A stretch of 7,515 bases of DNA. It comes from an uncultured Prevotella sp. (lineage in GTDB: Bacteria > Bacteroidota > Bacteroidia > Bacteroidales > Bacteroidaceae). The position numbers were made by a program, and so were the translations under genes. The stretch lies in assembly GCA_945788545.1 (NCBI GenBank), contig CALZMK010000065.1, forward strand, positions 1 to 7,515, given 5' to 3'. A model generated the notes under the pieces. That model searched no databases, was not told the DNA's origin, and saw only the letters and a list, made by a program, of their open reading frames with translations. Below, one piece after another: positions 1-7,291 of this stretch (position 1 is its first letter; every line of letters begins with the position of its first letter).

Positions 1-630
1 GGGCATGGCGGGAGTGAGCCACGATGTGAGCAGTATCACGAGAATGGCTCCGATAGGCTCAACAATGCCGCTAAGACTGCCTATGGCAAAGGAGCGCCAG
101 CGTGAGTTGCCCTCTGCCTTCAGGGGCATCGACACAATAGCTCCCTCGGGGATGTTCTGTATAGCTATACCTACCGACATCGTCAAGGCTGCCATTGCCG
201 TGATGCCCATATCGCCCGAGATAAAGCCCGAGAGAACCACACCAACAGCCATTCCCTCGGGAAGGTTGTGGATAGTGACGGCAAGCGAGAGCATCGTTGT
301 GCGAGATAGTCCCGACTTCATTCCTTCCGGATGGTCGTCGCCTATATGAAGGTGAGGAGTGAAATGGTCGATGGCAAGCAAAAATCCGATACCAAGCAGG
401 AATCCCACTGCCGACGGCATCACTCTCATCAAGCCCTCGGCATCTGCCGTGAAGTCAAGACTCGGTAGGAGCAGCGACCAAAACGAAGCTGCCACCATCA
501 CTCCCGAGGCAAAGCCAAGGAGTGATTTCTGTAATACCACATTCATCTCATGGCGCATGAAAAACACGAATGACGCGCCAATGACGGTACCCAAGAAAGG
601 TACTAATAATCCTATTGCTATTCCGTCCAT
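1..630 (-). CDS. ZIP-family (GufA-like) metal transporter, C-terminus beyond window
   Basis: Inner-membrane transporter expected to import divalent metal such as zinc or iron. Reading the minus strand from the ATG at 630 gives 210 residues without a stop up to the window edge. Hydrophobic segments lie near residues 4-25, 35-55, 73-90, 110-135, 143-170 and 178-203. The two signature metal-site helices are clear: HNLPEG at 121-126 and QNIPEG at 158-163, followed by a LSGIVEPIGA helix at 186-195 with Glu191. Gln rather than His opens the second motif, as in the GufA/bacterial ZIP branch. A His/Asp-rich loop (residues 88-100, DHFTPHLHIGDDH) fits the variable metal-rich loop after the third helix. 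ZIP proteins of this type are about 250-270 residues, so roughly the last one or two helices are missing only because the window ends. The metal specificity cannot be read from sequence. It is divergent from the phosphorylase gene and has its own promoter. Confidence 0.93.
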   Translation of the reverse strand, partial: MDGIAIGLLVPFLGTVIGASFVFFMRHEMNVVLQKSLLGFASGVMVAASFWSLLLPSLDFTADAEGLMRVMPSAVGFLLGIGFLLAIDHFTPHLHIGDDHPEGMKSGLSRTTMLSLAVTIHNLPEGMAVGVVLSGFISGDMGITAMAALTMSVGIAIQNIPEGAIVSMPLKAEGNSRWRSFAIGSLSGIVEPIGAILVILLTSWLTPAMP

Positions 631-647
631 ATATTCAAATTATGCTG

Positions 648-655
648 CAAAATTA
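648..655 (-). promoter_or_regulatory. -7 box of ZIP transporter promoter
   Basis: Minus-strand TAATTTTG matches the Bacteroidota TAnnTTTG element and continues as TTTGCA. No good -33 TTTG is seen 19-21 bp further upstream. Transcription would start near 641-644, leaving a leader of only about 11-14 nt before the ATG at 630. The match is direct; promoter activity is inferred. Confidence 0.5.
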
Positions 656-663
656 ATAATTTT
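649..663. promoter_or_regulatory. AT-rich palindrome overlapping the ZIP -7 box (possible operator)
   Basis: AAAATTA-A-TAATTTT is a perfect 7-bp inverted repeat around one central base. It covers most of the -7 box of the ZIP promoter and extends upstream, a position where a bound repressor would block transcription. A metal-responsive regulator of the Fur/Zur or DtxR type would be logical for a metal transporter, but an A/T-only palindrome in an A/T-rich spacer can occur by chance. Confidence 0.25.
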
Positions 664-705
664 CTTGCATATATTATCCTTTTTGCAAACATTTAACACC
701 ATTCT

Positions 706-737
706 CTTGTGAGATTTAAGAAAAAGAACTATTTTTG
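706..737 (+). promoter_or_regulatory. Promoter of cellobiose phosphorylase gene
   Basis: The -7 box TATTTTTG (730-737, continuing GCA) fits TAnnTTTG. CTTG at 706-709 is a three-of-four match to the -33 TTTG with a 20-bp spacer. The predicted start near 742-745 gives a roughly 37-nt A-rich leader lacking a Shine-Dalgarno sequence, normal for this phylum. No catabolite or sensor-type operator is obvious. Confidence 0.6.
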
Positions 738-780
738 CACAGTAAAAAACAATATAACCCATATATAACAAATTATTAAC

Positions 781-3258
781 ATGGAAAAAAAGTACGGACA
801 CTTTGATGATGCCCATCGAGAGTATGTCATCACCGACCCCAAGACTCCTTGGCCTTGGATCAACTATCTCGGCAACGAGGATTTCTTTTCTTTGATTTCT
901 AACACAGCTGGTGGATATAGCTTCTATAAGGATGCCAAGTTCCGTCGTATCACACGTTATCGTTATAATAATGTGCCGATGGACAATGACGGCCGCTATT
1001 TCTATATCAAGGATGGCGAGACGATATGGAGTCCGGGATGGAAACCGTGTCGCACTCCGCTGGACTCCTATGAGTGCCGCCATGGTATGGGATATACCCG
1101 CATCACGGGAGTGAAGAATGGTGTTGAGGCTTCGGCTCTTTTCTTTGTCCCCTTGAAGACTTGGGCTGAGGTGCAGAAACTCACATTGCGTAACACTACT
1201 GGCGAGACAAAGAGTCTGAAACTCTTCTCTTTCACTGAGTGGTGCCTATGGAATGCTGCCACGGATATGGAGAACTTCCAGCGTAACTTCTCTACTGGTG
1301 AGGTTGAGATTGAAGGCTCTACCATTTATCACAAGACGGAATATCGCGAGCGTCGCAATCATTATGCTTTCTACACAGTAAATGCTCCTATACAGGGATT
1401 CGATACTGATCGCGAGACTTTTGTAGGACTGTATAGCGAAAAGTCGGCTCCTGATGCTGTGGTCGAGGGCAAGCCTCGCAACAGTCATGCTCATGGATGG
1501 AGCCCCATCGCATCTCAGTATATCGAGGTTACTCTTGCCCCGGGCGAAAGCAAGGACTTTGTCTTCCTCCTGGGATATATCGAGAATGAGCAGGAAGATA
1601 AATTTGAGTCAAAGCAGGTAATCAACAAGACCAAGGCTCACGCCCTTATCGAGGCTTTCAACACGACAGCAAAGGCTGATACAGCTTTCGCCCAACTGAA
1701 TGACTATTGGAACCGACTGCTCAGTATATATAGTGTGAAGAGCGGAAACGACAAGCTCGACCGTATGGTGAATATCTGGAACCAATACCAGTGTATGGTG
1801 ACATTCAACTTCTCACGCTCGGCTTCGTTCTTCGAGAGTGGAGTGGGACGTGGTATGGGATTCCGCGACTCTAATCAGGACCTCGTCGGTTTTGTGCACC
1901 TCGTGCCCAGTCGTGCCCGTCAGCGCATCATCGACATCGCATCAACACAGTTCCCCGACGGTGGTTGCTATCATCAGTATCAGCCTCTCACCAAGCGTGG
2001 AAACAACGACATTGGCGGTGGATTCAACGACGACCCCTGCTGGCTCATCTTCGGTACTGCCGCTTATCTCAAGGAGACCGGTGATTTCTCGATACTTACC
2101 GAACCAGTGCCTTTCGACAACCAACCTGGAAGTGAAAAGACTCTCTTCGAACATCTCAAGATTTCAATGGAGCATGTCACCAATAATCTTGGTCCGCATG
2201 CACTTCCGCTCATCGGTCGTGCCGACTGGAACGACTGTCTCAACCTCAACTGCTTCTCGTGGGATCCCAATGAGAGCTTCCAGACTACAGAGAATAATAG
2301 CGAAGGTTCGAAGGCTGAGTCGCTCATGATTGCCGGACTCTTCGTCGTTACCGGTAAGGAATATGTCAAGCTTTGCCGCACTCTTGCAGCCCGTGGTGAG
2401 AATGCTGTTAAATATGGTATTGCCGACTTTAATGCTGAGGCCGATGCAATGGAGAAGGCTGTCAACAGTATGGATGAGGCTGTGCAGAAGCATGGTTGGG
2501 ATGGCGAATGGTATCTGCGTGCCTACGACTTCTATGGCAACAAGATTGGTTCTAATGAGAACGAGGAAGGTAAGATATTCATCGAGAGTCAGGGATGGTG
2601 CACAATGGCTGGCATCGGACTCGACAAGGGTATGGTGGACAAGGCTATCGACTCGGTGGAGAAGATGATGGATTGTGAGCATGGTATTGTTCTAAATAAT
2701 CCCGCTTATACCGTTTATCATGTAGAGATGGGCGAGATTTCATCTTATCCTGAGGGATATAAGGAGAATGCCGGTATTTTCTGCCACAACAACCCATGGG
2801 TAATCATCGGTATGACTGTTGCAGGACGTGGCAATGAGGCCTGGGAACATTACACCAAGATCCTGCCTTCGTACGTCGAGGAAAACCATCAGACTCTTCA
2901 CAAGGTGGAGCCTTACGTCAACTGTCAGATGGTGGCTGGTAAAGATGCCTACAAACCGGGTGAGGGTAAGAACTCATGGCTCACTGGTACTGCCGCTTGG
3001 ATGTGGCTCACTGTAAGCCAGTATATACTCGGTATCCAACCCGACTATGACGGACTTGCTATTCGTCCTTGTCTCCCCTCCACTGCCAAGGAATACACTG
3101 TCAACCGTCGTTTCCGCGATGCGGAATATGTTATCACCGTGAAGAATCCTGATGGCAAGCAGACTGGTCTGTCATCACTTACCATAGATGGTAAACCAGT
3201 GGCTGGTGACGTGATTCCTTATGCTCCAGGTAAGCACGAAGTAGTGGCAACACTCTAA
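781..3258 (+). CDS. cbp: Cellobiose phosphorylase (GH94)
   Basis: Cytoplasmic enzyme that splits cellobiose with inorganic phosphate into alpha-glucose 1-phosphate and glucose, saving ATP compared with hydrolysis. The 825 residues match the usual length of the family (about 810-825), and there is no signal peptide. The N-terminus (YGHFDD then REYVI and PWPWINYLG) is typical of cellobiose phosphorylase rather than chitobiose or cellodextrin phosphorylase. The beta-sandwich domain covers about residues 1-290, then a linker helix and the (alpha/alpha)6 catalytic barrel. Visible active-site landmarks are GFRDSNQD (360-367, glucose binding), GRADWNDC with Asp485 as the expected general acid (equivalent to Asp490 of Cellvibrio gilvus), [12 protein letters not shown] with His669, and SWLTGTAAW (732-740) for phosphate. 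All are intact, so activity is expected. The start at 781 is supported by the family N-terminus. It stands alone between its own promoter and terminator, with no sugar transporter or glucosidase beside it. Cellobiose specificity is inferred from family resemblance. Confidence 0.94.
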   Translation: MEKKYGHFDDAHREYVITDPKTPWPWINYLGNEDFFSLISNTAGGYSFYKDAKFRRITRYRYNNVPMDNDGRYFYIKDGETIWSPGWKPCRTPLDSYECRHGMGYTRITGVKNGVEASALFFVPLKTWAEVQKLTLRNTTGETKSLKLFSFTEWCLWNAATDMENFQRNFSTGEVEIEGSTIYHKTEYRERRNHYAFYTVNAPIQGFDTDRETFVGLYSEKSAPDAVVEGKPRNSHAHGWSPIASQYIEVTLAPGESKDFVFLLGYIENEQEDKFESKQVINKTKAHALIEAFNTTAKADTAFAQLNDYWNRLLSIYSVKSGNDKLDRMVNIWNQYQCMVTFNFSRSASFFESGVGRGMGFRDSNQDLVGFVHLVPSRARQRIIDIASTQFPDGGCYHQYQPLTKRGNNDIGGGFNDDPCWLIFGTAAYLKETGDFSILTEPVPFDNQPGSEKTLFEHLKISMEHVTNNLGPHALPLIGRADWNDCLNLNCFSWDPNESFQTTENNSEGSKAESLMIAGLFVVTGKEYVKLCRTLAARGENAVKYGIADFNAEADAMEKAVNSMDEAVQKHGWDGEWYLRAYDFYGNKIGSNENEEGKIFIESQGWCTMAGIGLDKGMVDKAIDSVEKMMDCEHGIVLNNPAYTVYHVEMGEISSYPEGYKENAGIFCHNNPWVIIGMTVAGRGNEAWEHYTKILPSYVEENHQTLHKVEPYVNCQMVAGKDAYKPGEGKNSWLTGTAAWMWLTVSQYILGIQPDYDGLAIRPCLPSTAKEYTVNRRFRDAEYVITVKNPDGKQTGLSSLTIDGKPVAGDVIPYAPGKHEVVATL

Positions 3259-3280
3259 GATAATTCATTTCAAAACCAAC

Positions 3281-3323
3281 AAAAAGAATCCCCACATTTA
3301 TCGAGAATGTGGGGATTCTTTTT
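3281..3323 (+). terminator. Rho-independent terminator of cellobiose phosphorylase gene
   Basis: Perfect 18-bp inverted repeat (3281-3298 with 3306-3323) around a 7-nt loop. The core CCCCACATT/AATGTGGGG is flanked by an A-tract on the left and TTCTTTTT on the right, 22 bp after the stop codon. The A-tract means it could also stop transcripts coming from the opposite strand that escape the pnp terminator. Confidence 0.9.
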
Positions 3324-3535
3324 ATGTAATTATTAGTCAAGAAAGCAAATATTCTGGTCAATAAAGCAAAAATAAGTCAATGGAGATATTTCTTTCAATA
3401 AAGGAGTTTTTTTTCAAGAAACAATTATGATAATTAAATAGAAATGCTTAACTTTGCAAAGTGATAATACAAGACCAATTAAACAATGTTCATATATTTG
3501 ACTTGTCATATGAATGAATTCTATGACAAATAATA
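3324..3535. other. Gene-free spacer between two convergent terminators
   Basis: This A/T-rich spacer holds no convincing protein gene. It contains an imperfect direct repeat of GTCAAKAAAGCAAA at 3336-3349 and 3357-3370 (21-bp period, with a third GTCAA at 3376), a run of eight T at 3407-3414, a promoter-like element at 3426-3456 on the plus strand, and a hairpin at 3503-3529. The only small frame noticed, 16 codons from 3380, has no supporting features. Confidence 0.6.
3426..3456 (+). promoter_or_regulatory. Orphan promoter-like element
   Basis: TAACTTTG at 3449-3456 (followed by CA) is a full match to the -7 consensus and is the same octamer as the lipoprotein promoter. TATG at 3426-3429 matches three of four -33 bases with a 19-bp spacer. 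No protein gene follows on this strand, since pnp is convergent. It may drive a short untranslated RNA, or be a chance match in A/T-rich DNA. Confidence 0.35.
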
Positions 3536-3568
3536 ATCCCGCAACGATCGTTATGATTGTTGCGGGAT
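3462..3568 (+). ncRNA. Candidate small RNA (two hairpins behind an orphan promoter)
   Basis: From the predicted start near 3462 the plus strand would give about 105 nt ending at the hairpin 3536-3568. Inside it is a second hairpin, TTGTCATA (3503-3510) with TATGACAA (3522-3529), extended by GAA/TTC pairs after a bulged base at 3511. The 3' hairpin has a G/C-rich stem, but the sequence after it on this strand is only A/T-rich, not a U-run. No known RNA family is recognised. The call rests on arrangement alone. Confidence 0.2.
3536..3568 (-). terminator. Terminator of pnp
   Basis: A 14-bp stem (3536-3549 with 3555-3568) with one G-T wobble and a 5-nt loop has a CCCGCAAC/GTTGCGGG core. On the minus strand it is followed by TATTATTTG and begins 47 bp beyond the pnp stop. 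The same hairpin could act on the plus strand, making it potentially bidirectional. Confidence 0.75.
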
Positions 3569-3583
3569 ATATTATTATGAATT

Positions 3584-3611
3584 AACTCGTCAACTTGTTA
3601 ACTTGTCAACT
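3584..3611. repeat. 8-bp tandem repeat (AACTYGTY) just downstream of pnp
   Basis: Three head-to-tail units, AACTCGTC, AACTTGTT and AACTTGTC, plus a half unit AACT, end 3 bp from the pnp stop codon. The array lies in the pnp 3' untranslated region, between stop and terminator. I have the impression that such GTTGAC/AAGT strings recur in intergenic DNA of Bacteroidota, but this cannot be confirmed here. Confidence 0.7.
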
Positions 3612-3614
3612 CAA

Positions 3615-5945
3615 TCAAAAATCCATCTTGTCGAGCGAGTCGTTGAAGTCCTTCGGCTCATGTGGCTCGTGGATTTCCTCCTGCTCTGGACGAGGACGAC
3701 GCTCGCCACGCTCAGGACGTGGACGACGCTCGCCTCTTTCGGGACGTGGACGACGCTCACCGCGCTCGGGACGCTCGCCACGTGGACGACGCTCGGGACG
3801 CTCCTGATAGTCGGCAGGCTTCTCGATAAGTACGCGATGAGAGAGCTTGTACTTGCCAGTCTTCGGGTCAATCTCAAGCAACTTCACCTTTATCTTGTCG
3901 CCTTCCTTAATTCCGGCTTCTTCTACAGTCTCAAGACGCTTCCAGTCAATCTCGCTGATGTGGAGCAGACCGTCCTTGCCAGGGAGAATCTCAACGAAGC
4001 ATCCGTAAGGCATGATTGAACGTACTGTTCCGTCATATACCTCACCTACCTCGGGGATTGCTACGATAGCCTTGATCTTGCCAAGGGCTGCATCGATGCT
4101 CTCCTTGTTGGGAGCGCTCACCTGTACCTTGCCCACACCGTCAATCTCGTCGATGGTGATGGTGGCACCAGTGTCCTCCTGCATCTGCTGGATAATCTTT
4201 CCACCCGGACCGATAACGGCACCGATGAACTCCTTAGGTATCTCGATCTGTACGATACGTGGAACCTGAGGCTTCATCTCGGCACGAGGCTCGGCAATAG
4301 TGTCGGTGATGCAGTTGAGAATGTGCTCGCGACCAGCCTTTGCCTGCATAAGAGCCTTCTCGAGAATCTCGAATGACAGACCGTCGCACTTGATATCCAT
4401 CTGGGTAGCTGTCAGACCGTCGCGTGTACCGGTGGTCTTGAAGTCCATATCTCCCAGGTGGTCCTCGTCGCCAAGGATATCGCTAAGTACTGCATACTTC
4501 TCCTCACCAGGATTCTTGATAAGTCCCATGGCAATACCGCTCACAGGCTTCTTCATAGGAACACCGGCATCCATAAGGGCGAGAGTTCCGGCACATACGG
4601 TAGCCATAGATGACGAACCGTTTGACTCGAGAATCTGGCTTACGAGACGTACTGTGTAGGGGAAGTCCTCAGGAATCTGACCCTTCAGACCGCGCCATGC
4701 CAAGTGACCGTGACCAATCTCGCGACGGCCTACACCACGCTGAGCCTTGGCCTCACCTGTACAGAACGGGGGGAAGTTATAGTGGAGGAGGAAGCGCATG
4801 TAACTCTTGTCGAGTACATCGTCAACCATCTTCTCGTCGAGCTTGGTACCGAGGGTACAAGTGGTGAGAGACTGTGTCTCGCCACGGGTGAAGATAGAAC
4901 TTCCGTGAGGCATTGGCAGAGGACTAACCTCGCACCAGATAGGACGAATCTCATCAGTCTTACGACCGTCAAGACGAATGCCCTCGTCGAGGATACAACG
5001 ACGCATGGCATCGCGCATGACATCGTGATAATAGCGATCCATCATGGCTGCCTTCTCCTCAAGCTCATCCTCTGTGAGATCTGCATGGGCTGCATTGTAT
5101 GCCTCCTTGAATTCAGTGAGGATATTGTCGAAAGCCTCCTGACGAGCCTGCTTCTCAAGAGCCTGCTTGGTCACGTCGTATGCCTTCTGATAGAGTTCCT
5201 TGTTCATCTGCTCACGGAGCTCCTCGTCGTTGACCTCGTGGTCGTACTCGCGCTTGACATCCTTGCCAAGTTCCTTAGAGAGCTCTACCTGCATCTCGCA
5301 CATGGGCTTGATAGCATCCATGGCGGCCTTCAAGGCTCCAATCATGTCCTGCTCGCTCACTTCCTTCATCTCGCCTTCCACCATCATGATGTTGTCGGCT
5401 GATGCGCCCACCATGATGTCCATGTCGGCATCCTTCATCTGGTCGAAAGTGGGGTTGATAACGTATTCTCCGTTGACACGGGCTACGCGGACTTCACTGA
5501 TTGGACATTCAAAGGGAATGTCGGAGCAAGCCAATGCTGTTGATGCTGCAAATCCGGCAAGTGCGTCGGGCTGGTCAACACCATCGGCAGAGAAAAGCAT
5601 TACATTTACAAACACCTCCGCATGGTAGTTGGAGGGGAACAACGGGCGCAGAACACGGTCAACAAGGCGAGATGTCAGAATCTCGTTGTCGCTGGCCTTG
5701 CCTTCGCGCTTGGTGAAACCGCCGGGGAAGCGGCCTGCTGCTGCATACTGCTCTCTGTAGTCAACCTGCAGAGGCATGAAATCTGTTCCGGGAACTGCAT
5801 CTTTTGCGGCACAAACGGTGGCCAAAAGAACGGTGTTGCCCATACGGAGCATACATGAACCGTCGCACTGTTTTGCCACTTTCCCGGTCTCGATGCTGAT
5901 GGTTCTTCCATCAGGCAACGATACTGTTTTCGTAATTACGTTCAT
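3615..5945 (-). CDS. pnp: Polynucleotide phosphorylase with Arg-rich C-terminal tail
   Basis: Trimeric cytoplasmic 3'-to-5' exoribonuclease that degrades RNA with phosphate, releasing nucleoside diphosphates; central to mRNA turnover. The 776 residues contain two RNase PH domains (about 13-145 and 322-545), the helical linker domain between them, a KH domain (about 565-620, GPGGK at 579-583) and an S1 domain (about 630-705, GCFVEI and GLLHISEI). The catalytic region [12 protein letters not shown] (492-503) keeps Asp495, Asp501 and Lys503, matching Asp486, Asp492 and Lys494 of E. coli. [11 protein letters not shown] is the Bacteroidota form of the second-domain helix. The protein exceeds the 711-residue E. 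coli enzyme mainly by a tail after about residue 715: Arg/Pro/Glu repeats (to about 753), then an acidic end with His-Glu-Pro twice. Start ATG at 5945 gives the standard [14 protein letters not shown] opening. No rpsO is next to it, unlike in E. coli. It is a single-gene unit, convergent with cbp and divergent from the lipoprotein gene. Confidence 0.97.
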   Translation of the reverse strand: MNVITKTVSLPDGRTISIETGKVAKQCDGSCMLRMGNTVLLATVCAAKDAVPGTDFMPLQVDYREQYAAAGRFPGGFTKREGKASDNEILTSRLVDRVLRPLFPSNYHAEVFVNVMLFSADGVDQPDALAGFAASTALACSDIPFECPISEVRVARVNGEYVINPTFDQMKDADMDIMVGASADNIMMVEGEMKEVSEQDMIGALKAAMDAIKPMCEMQVELSKELGKDVKREYDHEVNDEELREQMNKELYQKAYDVTKQALEKQARQEAFDNILTEFKEAYNAAHADLTEDELEEKAAMMDRYYHDVMRDAMRRCILDEGIRLDGRKTDEIRPIWCEVSPLPMPHGSSIFTRGETQSLTTCTLGTKLDEKMVDDVLDKSYMRFLLHYNFPPFCTGEAKAQRGVGRREIGHGHLAWRGLKGQIPEDFPYTVRLVSQILESNGSSSMATVCAGTLALMDAGVPMKKPVSGIAMGLIKNPGEEKYAVLSDILGDEDHLGDMDFKTTGTRDGLTATQMDIKCDGLSFEILEKALMQAKAGREHILNCITDTIAEPRAEMKPQVPRIVQIEIPKEFIGAVIGPGGKIIQQMQEDTGATITIDEIDGVGKVQVSAPNKESIDAALGKIKAIVAIPEVGEVYDGTVRSIMPYGCFVEILPGKDGLLHISEIDWKRLETVEEAGIKEGDKIKVKLLEIDPKTGKYKLSHRVLIEKPADYQERPERRPRGERPERGERRPRPERGERRPRPERGERRPRPEQEEIHEPHEPKDFNDSLDKMDF
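3688..3768 (-). repeat. Three 27-bp tandem repeats inside pnp (9-residue Arg-rich units)
   Basis: Units at 3688-3714, 3715-3741 and 3742-3768 each carry GGACGWGGACGACGCTCRCC on the plus strand; degenerate copies continue to about 3805. On the coding strand they specify residues of about 726-753 as a repeating PERGERRPR pattern, alternating Arg with Glu and Pro. The 27-bp period keeps the reading frame, so gain or loss of a unit would lengthen or shorten the tail by nine residues. Confidence 0.9.
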
Positions 5946-5978
5946 CTAAAATTTTGTTTGTTTACATCAAAAATCGGG

Positions 5979-5986
5979 CAAAGTTA
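5979..5986 (-). promoter_or_regulatory. -7 box of pnp promoter
   Basis: Minus-strand TAACTTTG fits TAnnTTTG, 33 bp upstream of the pnp ATG, followed by an A/T-rich leader without Shine-Dalgarno. The nearest TTTG upstream (5999-6002) is only 12 bp away, too close to be a normal -33 box, so the -33 element is weak or absent. Confidence 0.55.
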
Positions 5987-6057
5987 CTCATAATTATACA
6001 AATGAACGAGAAAATTGCCAAATATCTGCTGATATTTTCATTTTTTTATGATTTTAT

Positions 6058-6088
6058 TTTGTATTTCGGCTAACTTGCACTAACTTTG
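6058..6088 (+). promoter_or_regulatory. Promoter of the thioredoxin-like lipoprotein gene
   Basis: The best promoter in the window: TTTG at 6058-6061, a 19-bp spacer, then TAACTTTG at 6081-6088 continuing CA. Transcription should start about 6092-6095, giving a leader of about 30 nt made almost entirely of an ATTGAAAA repeat. Confidence 0.75.
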
Positions 6089-6098
6089 CAGCCGAAAT
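6063..6098. promoter_or_regulatory. Inverted repeat bracketing the -7 box (possible operator)
   Basis: ATTTCGGC (6063-6070) and GCCGAAAT (6091-6098) are perfect 8-bp complementary arms separated by 20 bp. The left arm falls in the spacer just after the -33 box and the right arm at the transcription start, so a dimeric protein or DNA looping could control this promoter. Between the arms, TAACTTGCAC and TAACTTTGCA form an imperfect tandem pair. The repeat is seen directly; regulation is inferred. Confidence 0.35.
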
Positions 6099-6120
6099 TG
6101 AAAAATTGAAAGATTGAAAA
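6097..6120 (+). repeat. 8-bp tandem repeat (ATTGAAAR) in the lipoprotein leader
   Basis: Three units, ATTGAAAA, ATTGAAAG and ATTGAAAA, sit directly before the start region. The last unit supplies a TTG at 6114 in frame with the gene, which can mislead start prediction; the ATG at 6126 is the likely start. Confidence 0.75.
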
Positions 6121-6125
6121 ATTAT

Positions 6126-7280
6126 ATGAAGAAAATGTTTTCGGCAGCCGCCTTGGTGATGGCTGCGTTCGCCTTTGTGGCATGTAGTGAGAAAAAGTTC
6201 CACGTGGAAGGTAGCATTGAGAATGCGAAGGACTCTCTGCTCTATTTCGAGAATATCAGTCTTGAGGGACCTGTGGTAGTGGATTCAGTGAAACTTGATG
6301 CTGACGGACAGTTTGACTTTAGTGACAAATGTCCCGAGGCTCCCGAGTTCTATCGCCTGCGTATAGCTGGACAGATTATTAATATCTCCATCGACTCTAC
6401 CGAGACTGTTTCGGTGAAGGCGAAGATGCCTGAAATGGCAGCCAATTATGAGGTGAGTGGTTCGGAGGAGTGCTCTAAGATTCGTACCCTTGCGCTCAAG
6501 CAGATTGCTTTGCAGAATACTGTCATTAACCTGGAGAAGAAAACTTCTCTTGGTAGCGATGTTATTGCCGACAGTATTACCAAGATGATTGATGCCTACA
6601 AGAATGACGTCAAGGCAAATTATATCTTCAAGGAGCCAAAGGCTGCGTCCTCGTATTTCGCTCTCTTCCAGGCTATTGGTCCTTATCTGATATTCAACCC
6701 CCGCAATAATCGCGAAGACATAAAGGTGTTTGCCGCTGTGGCTACAAGTTGGGATTCATTCTATCCAGGTGCTCTGCGTGGACAGAACCTTCATAACATC
6801 GCCATCGAGGGAATGAAGACCGCCCGTATTGTGGCGGCCGACCAGAAGTCTATGCAGATTGATGCCAGCAAGGTCTCGGAGTCGGGAATTATAGACATCA
6901 AACTTGTTGATAACAAGGGTAATCAGCGCTCACTTACCGAACTCAAGGGAAAGGTGGTGCTCCTTGATTTCCATCTTTTTGCCCTTGAGGACTCGCCCAA
7001 GCGTATTCTCATGTTGCGCGAGTTATATAATAAGTATCATGCGCAAGGACTGGAGATTTATCAGGTGTCGCTCGATCCAGATGAGCATTTCTGGAAGCAG
7101 CAGACTGCAGCATTGCCATGGATAAGCGTGAGGGATGGCAATGGTACCGCCTCGCAGTATGTCAACCTATACAATGTGCAGGCTGTTCCCGACTTCTTCC
7201 TCATCGACAAGAGCAACACTCTCGTCAACCGCTCTGCACAGATAAAGGACGTGGATGCTGCCATCGCAGCTCTGCTCTGA
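6126..7280 (+). CDS. Lipoprotein with DUF4369-like and CXXC-less thioredoxin-like domains
   Basis: Predicted envelope lipoprotein of 384 residues. The N-terminus MKKMFSAAALVMAAFAFVAC is a lipoprotein signal peptide with lipobox FVAC and lipidated Cys20. The following SEKK lacks an obvious acidic surface-export signal, so a periplasm-facing anchor is as likely as surface display. Residues about 25-115 form a beta-rich DUF4369-like domain (VEGSIENAKDSLLYFEN), about 116-255 a helical linker, and 256-384 a TlpA/AhpC-like thioredoxin fold (KGKVVLLDF, LYNKYHAQGLEIYQVSLD, PWISV). Where TlpA proteins have WCxxC, this reads HLFALEDS at 283-290, with Leu287 and Ser290 in place of the two cysteines. The only cysteines after Cys20 are Cys69 and Cys116, both outside the fold. 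The cis-proline is kept (VPDFFLID, Pro355). It is therefore unlikely to be a thiol-disulfide reductase; a binding or scaffold role is inferred and the true function is unknown. The ATG at 6126 is preferred over the in-frame TTG at 6114 because it opens directly on the signal peptide. Confidence 0.87.
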   Translation: MKKMFSAAALVMAAFAFVACSEKKFHVEGSIENAKDSLLYFENISLEGPVVVDSVKLDADGQFDFSDKCPEAPEFYRLRIAGQIINISIDSTETVSVKAKMPEMAANYEVSGSEECSKIRTLALKQIALQNTVINLEKKTSLGSDVIADSITKMIDAYKNDVKANYIFKEPKAASSYFALFQAIGPYLIFNPRNNREDIKVFAAVATSWDSFYPGALRGQNLHNIAIEGMKTARIVAADQKSMQIDASKVSESGIIDIKLVDNKGNQRSLTELKGKVVLLDFHLFALEDSPKRILMLRELYNKYHAQGLEIYQVSLDPDEHFWKQQTAALPWISVRDGNGTASQYVNLYNVQAVPDFFLIDKSNTLVNRSAQIKDVDAAIAALL

Positions 7281-7291
7281 TTAAGTATAAT

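Noticed and set aside
5..712. Two plus-strand frames (5-349 and 359-712)
   Set aside because: Both are antisense to the ZIP transporter frame, which carries HNLPEG and QNIPEG motifs and continuous membrane helices.
640..1083. A 147-codon minus-strand frame across the cbp start
   Set aside because: It covers the cbp 5' end and runs through both promoters in the divergent spacer; the composition looks random and the cbp frame is unmistakable.
2164..2682. A 172-codon minus-strand frame inside cbp
   Set aside because: Antisense shadow of the catalytic barrel, which is fully conserved on the plus strand.
3179..3361. A 60-codon minus-strand frame
   Set aside because: It spans the cbp 3' end and the terminator hairpin, with no recognisable domain or start context.
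3380..3430. A 16-codon frame starting at ATG 3380
   Set aside because: Very short, ends before the orphan promoter, low-complexity Phe/Lys content, and no promoter or conservation evidence.
3324..3535. tRNA or other known structured RNA in the intergenic region
   Set aside because: No cloverleaf, T-loop or recognised riboswitch core was seen; only a simple hairpin and A/T-rich sequence.
3688..3810. Regular repeats considered as a CRISPR array
   Set aside because: The 27-bp units are contiguous with no unique spacers and encode an in-frame 9-residue repeat in PNPase.
4704..5402. A 232-codon open frame on the plus strand
   Set aside because: It lies wholly antisense to the helical and second catalytic parts of pnp, is Leu/Val/His-rich as expected from reading Glu/Lys/Asp codons backwards, and has no promoter.
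6114..6125. TTG start adding Met-Lys-Asn-Tyr to the lipoprotein
   Set aside because: The TTG falls within the tandem repeat of the leader; the ATG at 6126 opens directly on a canonical Lys-Lys signal peptide.
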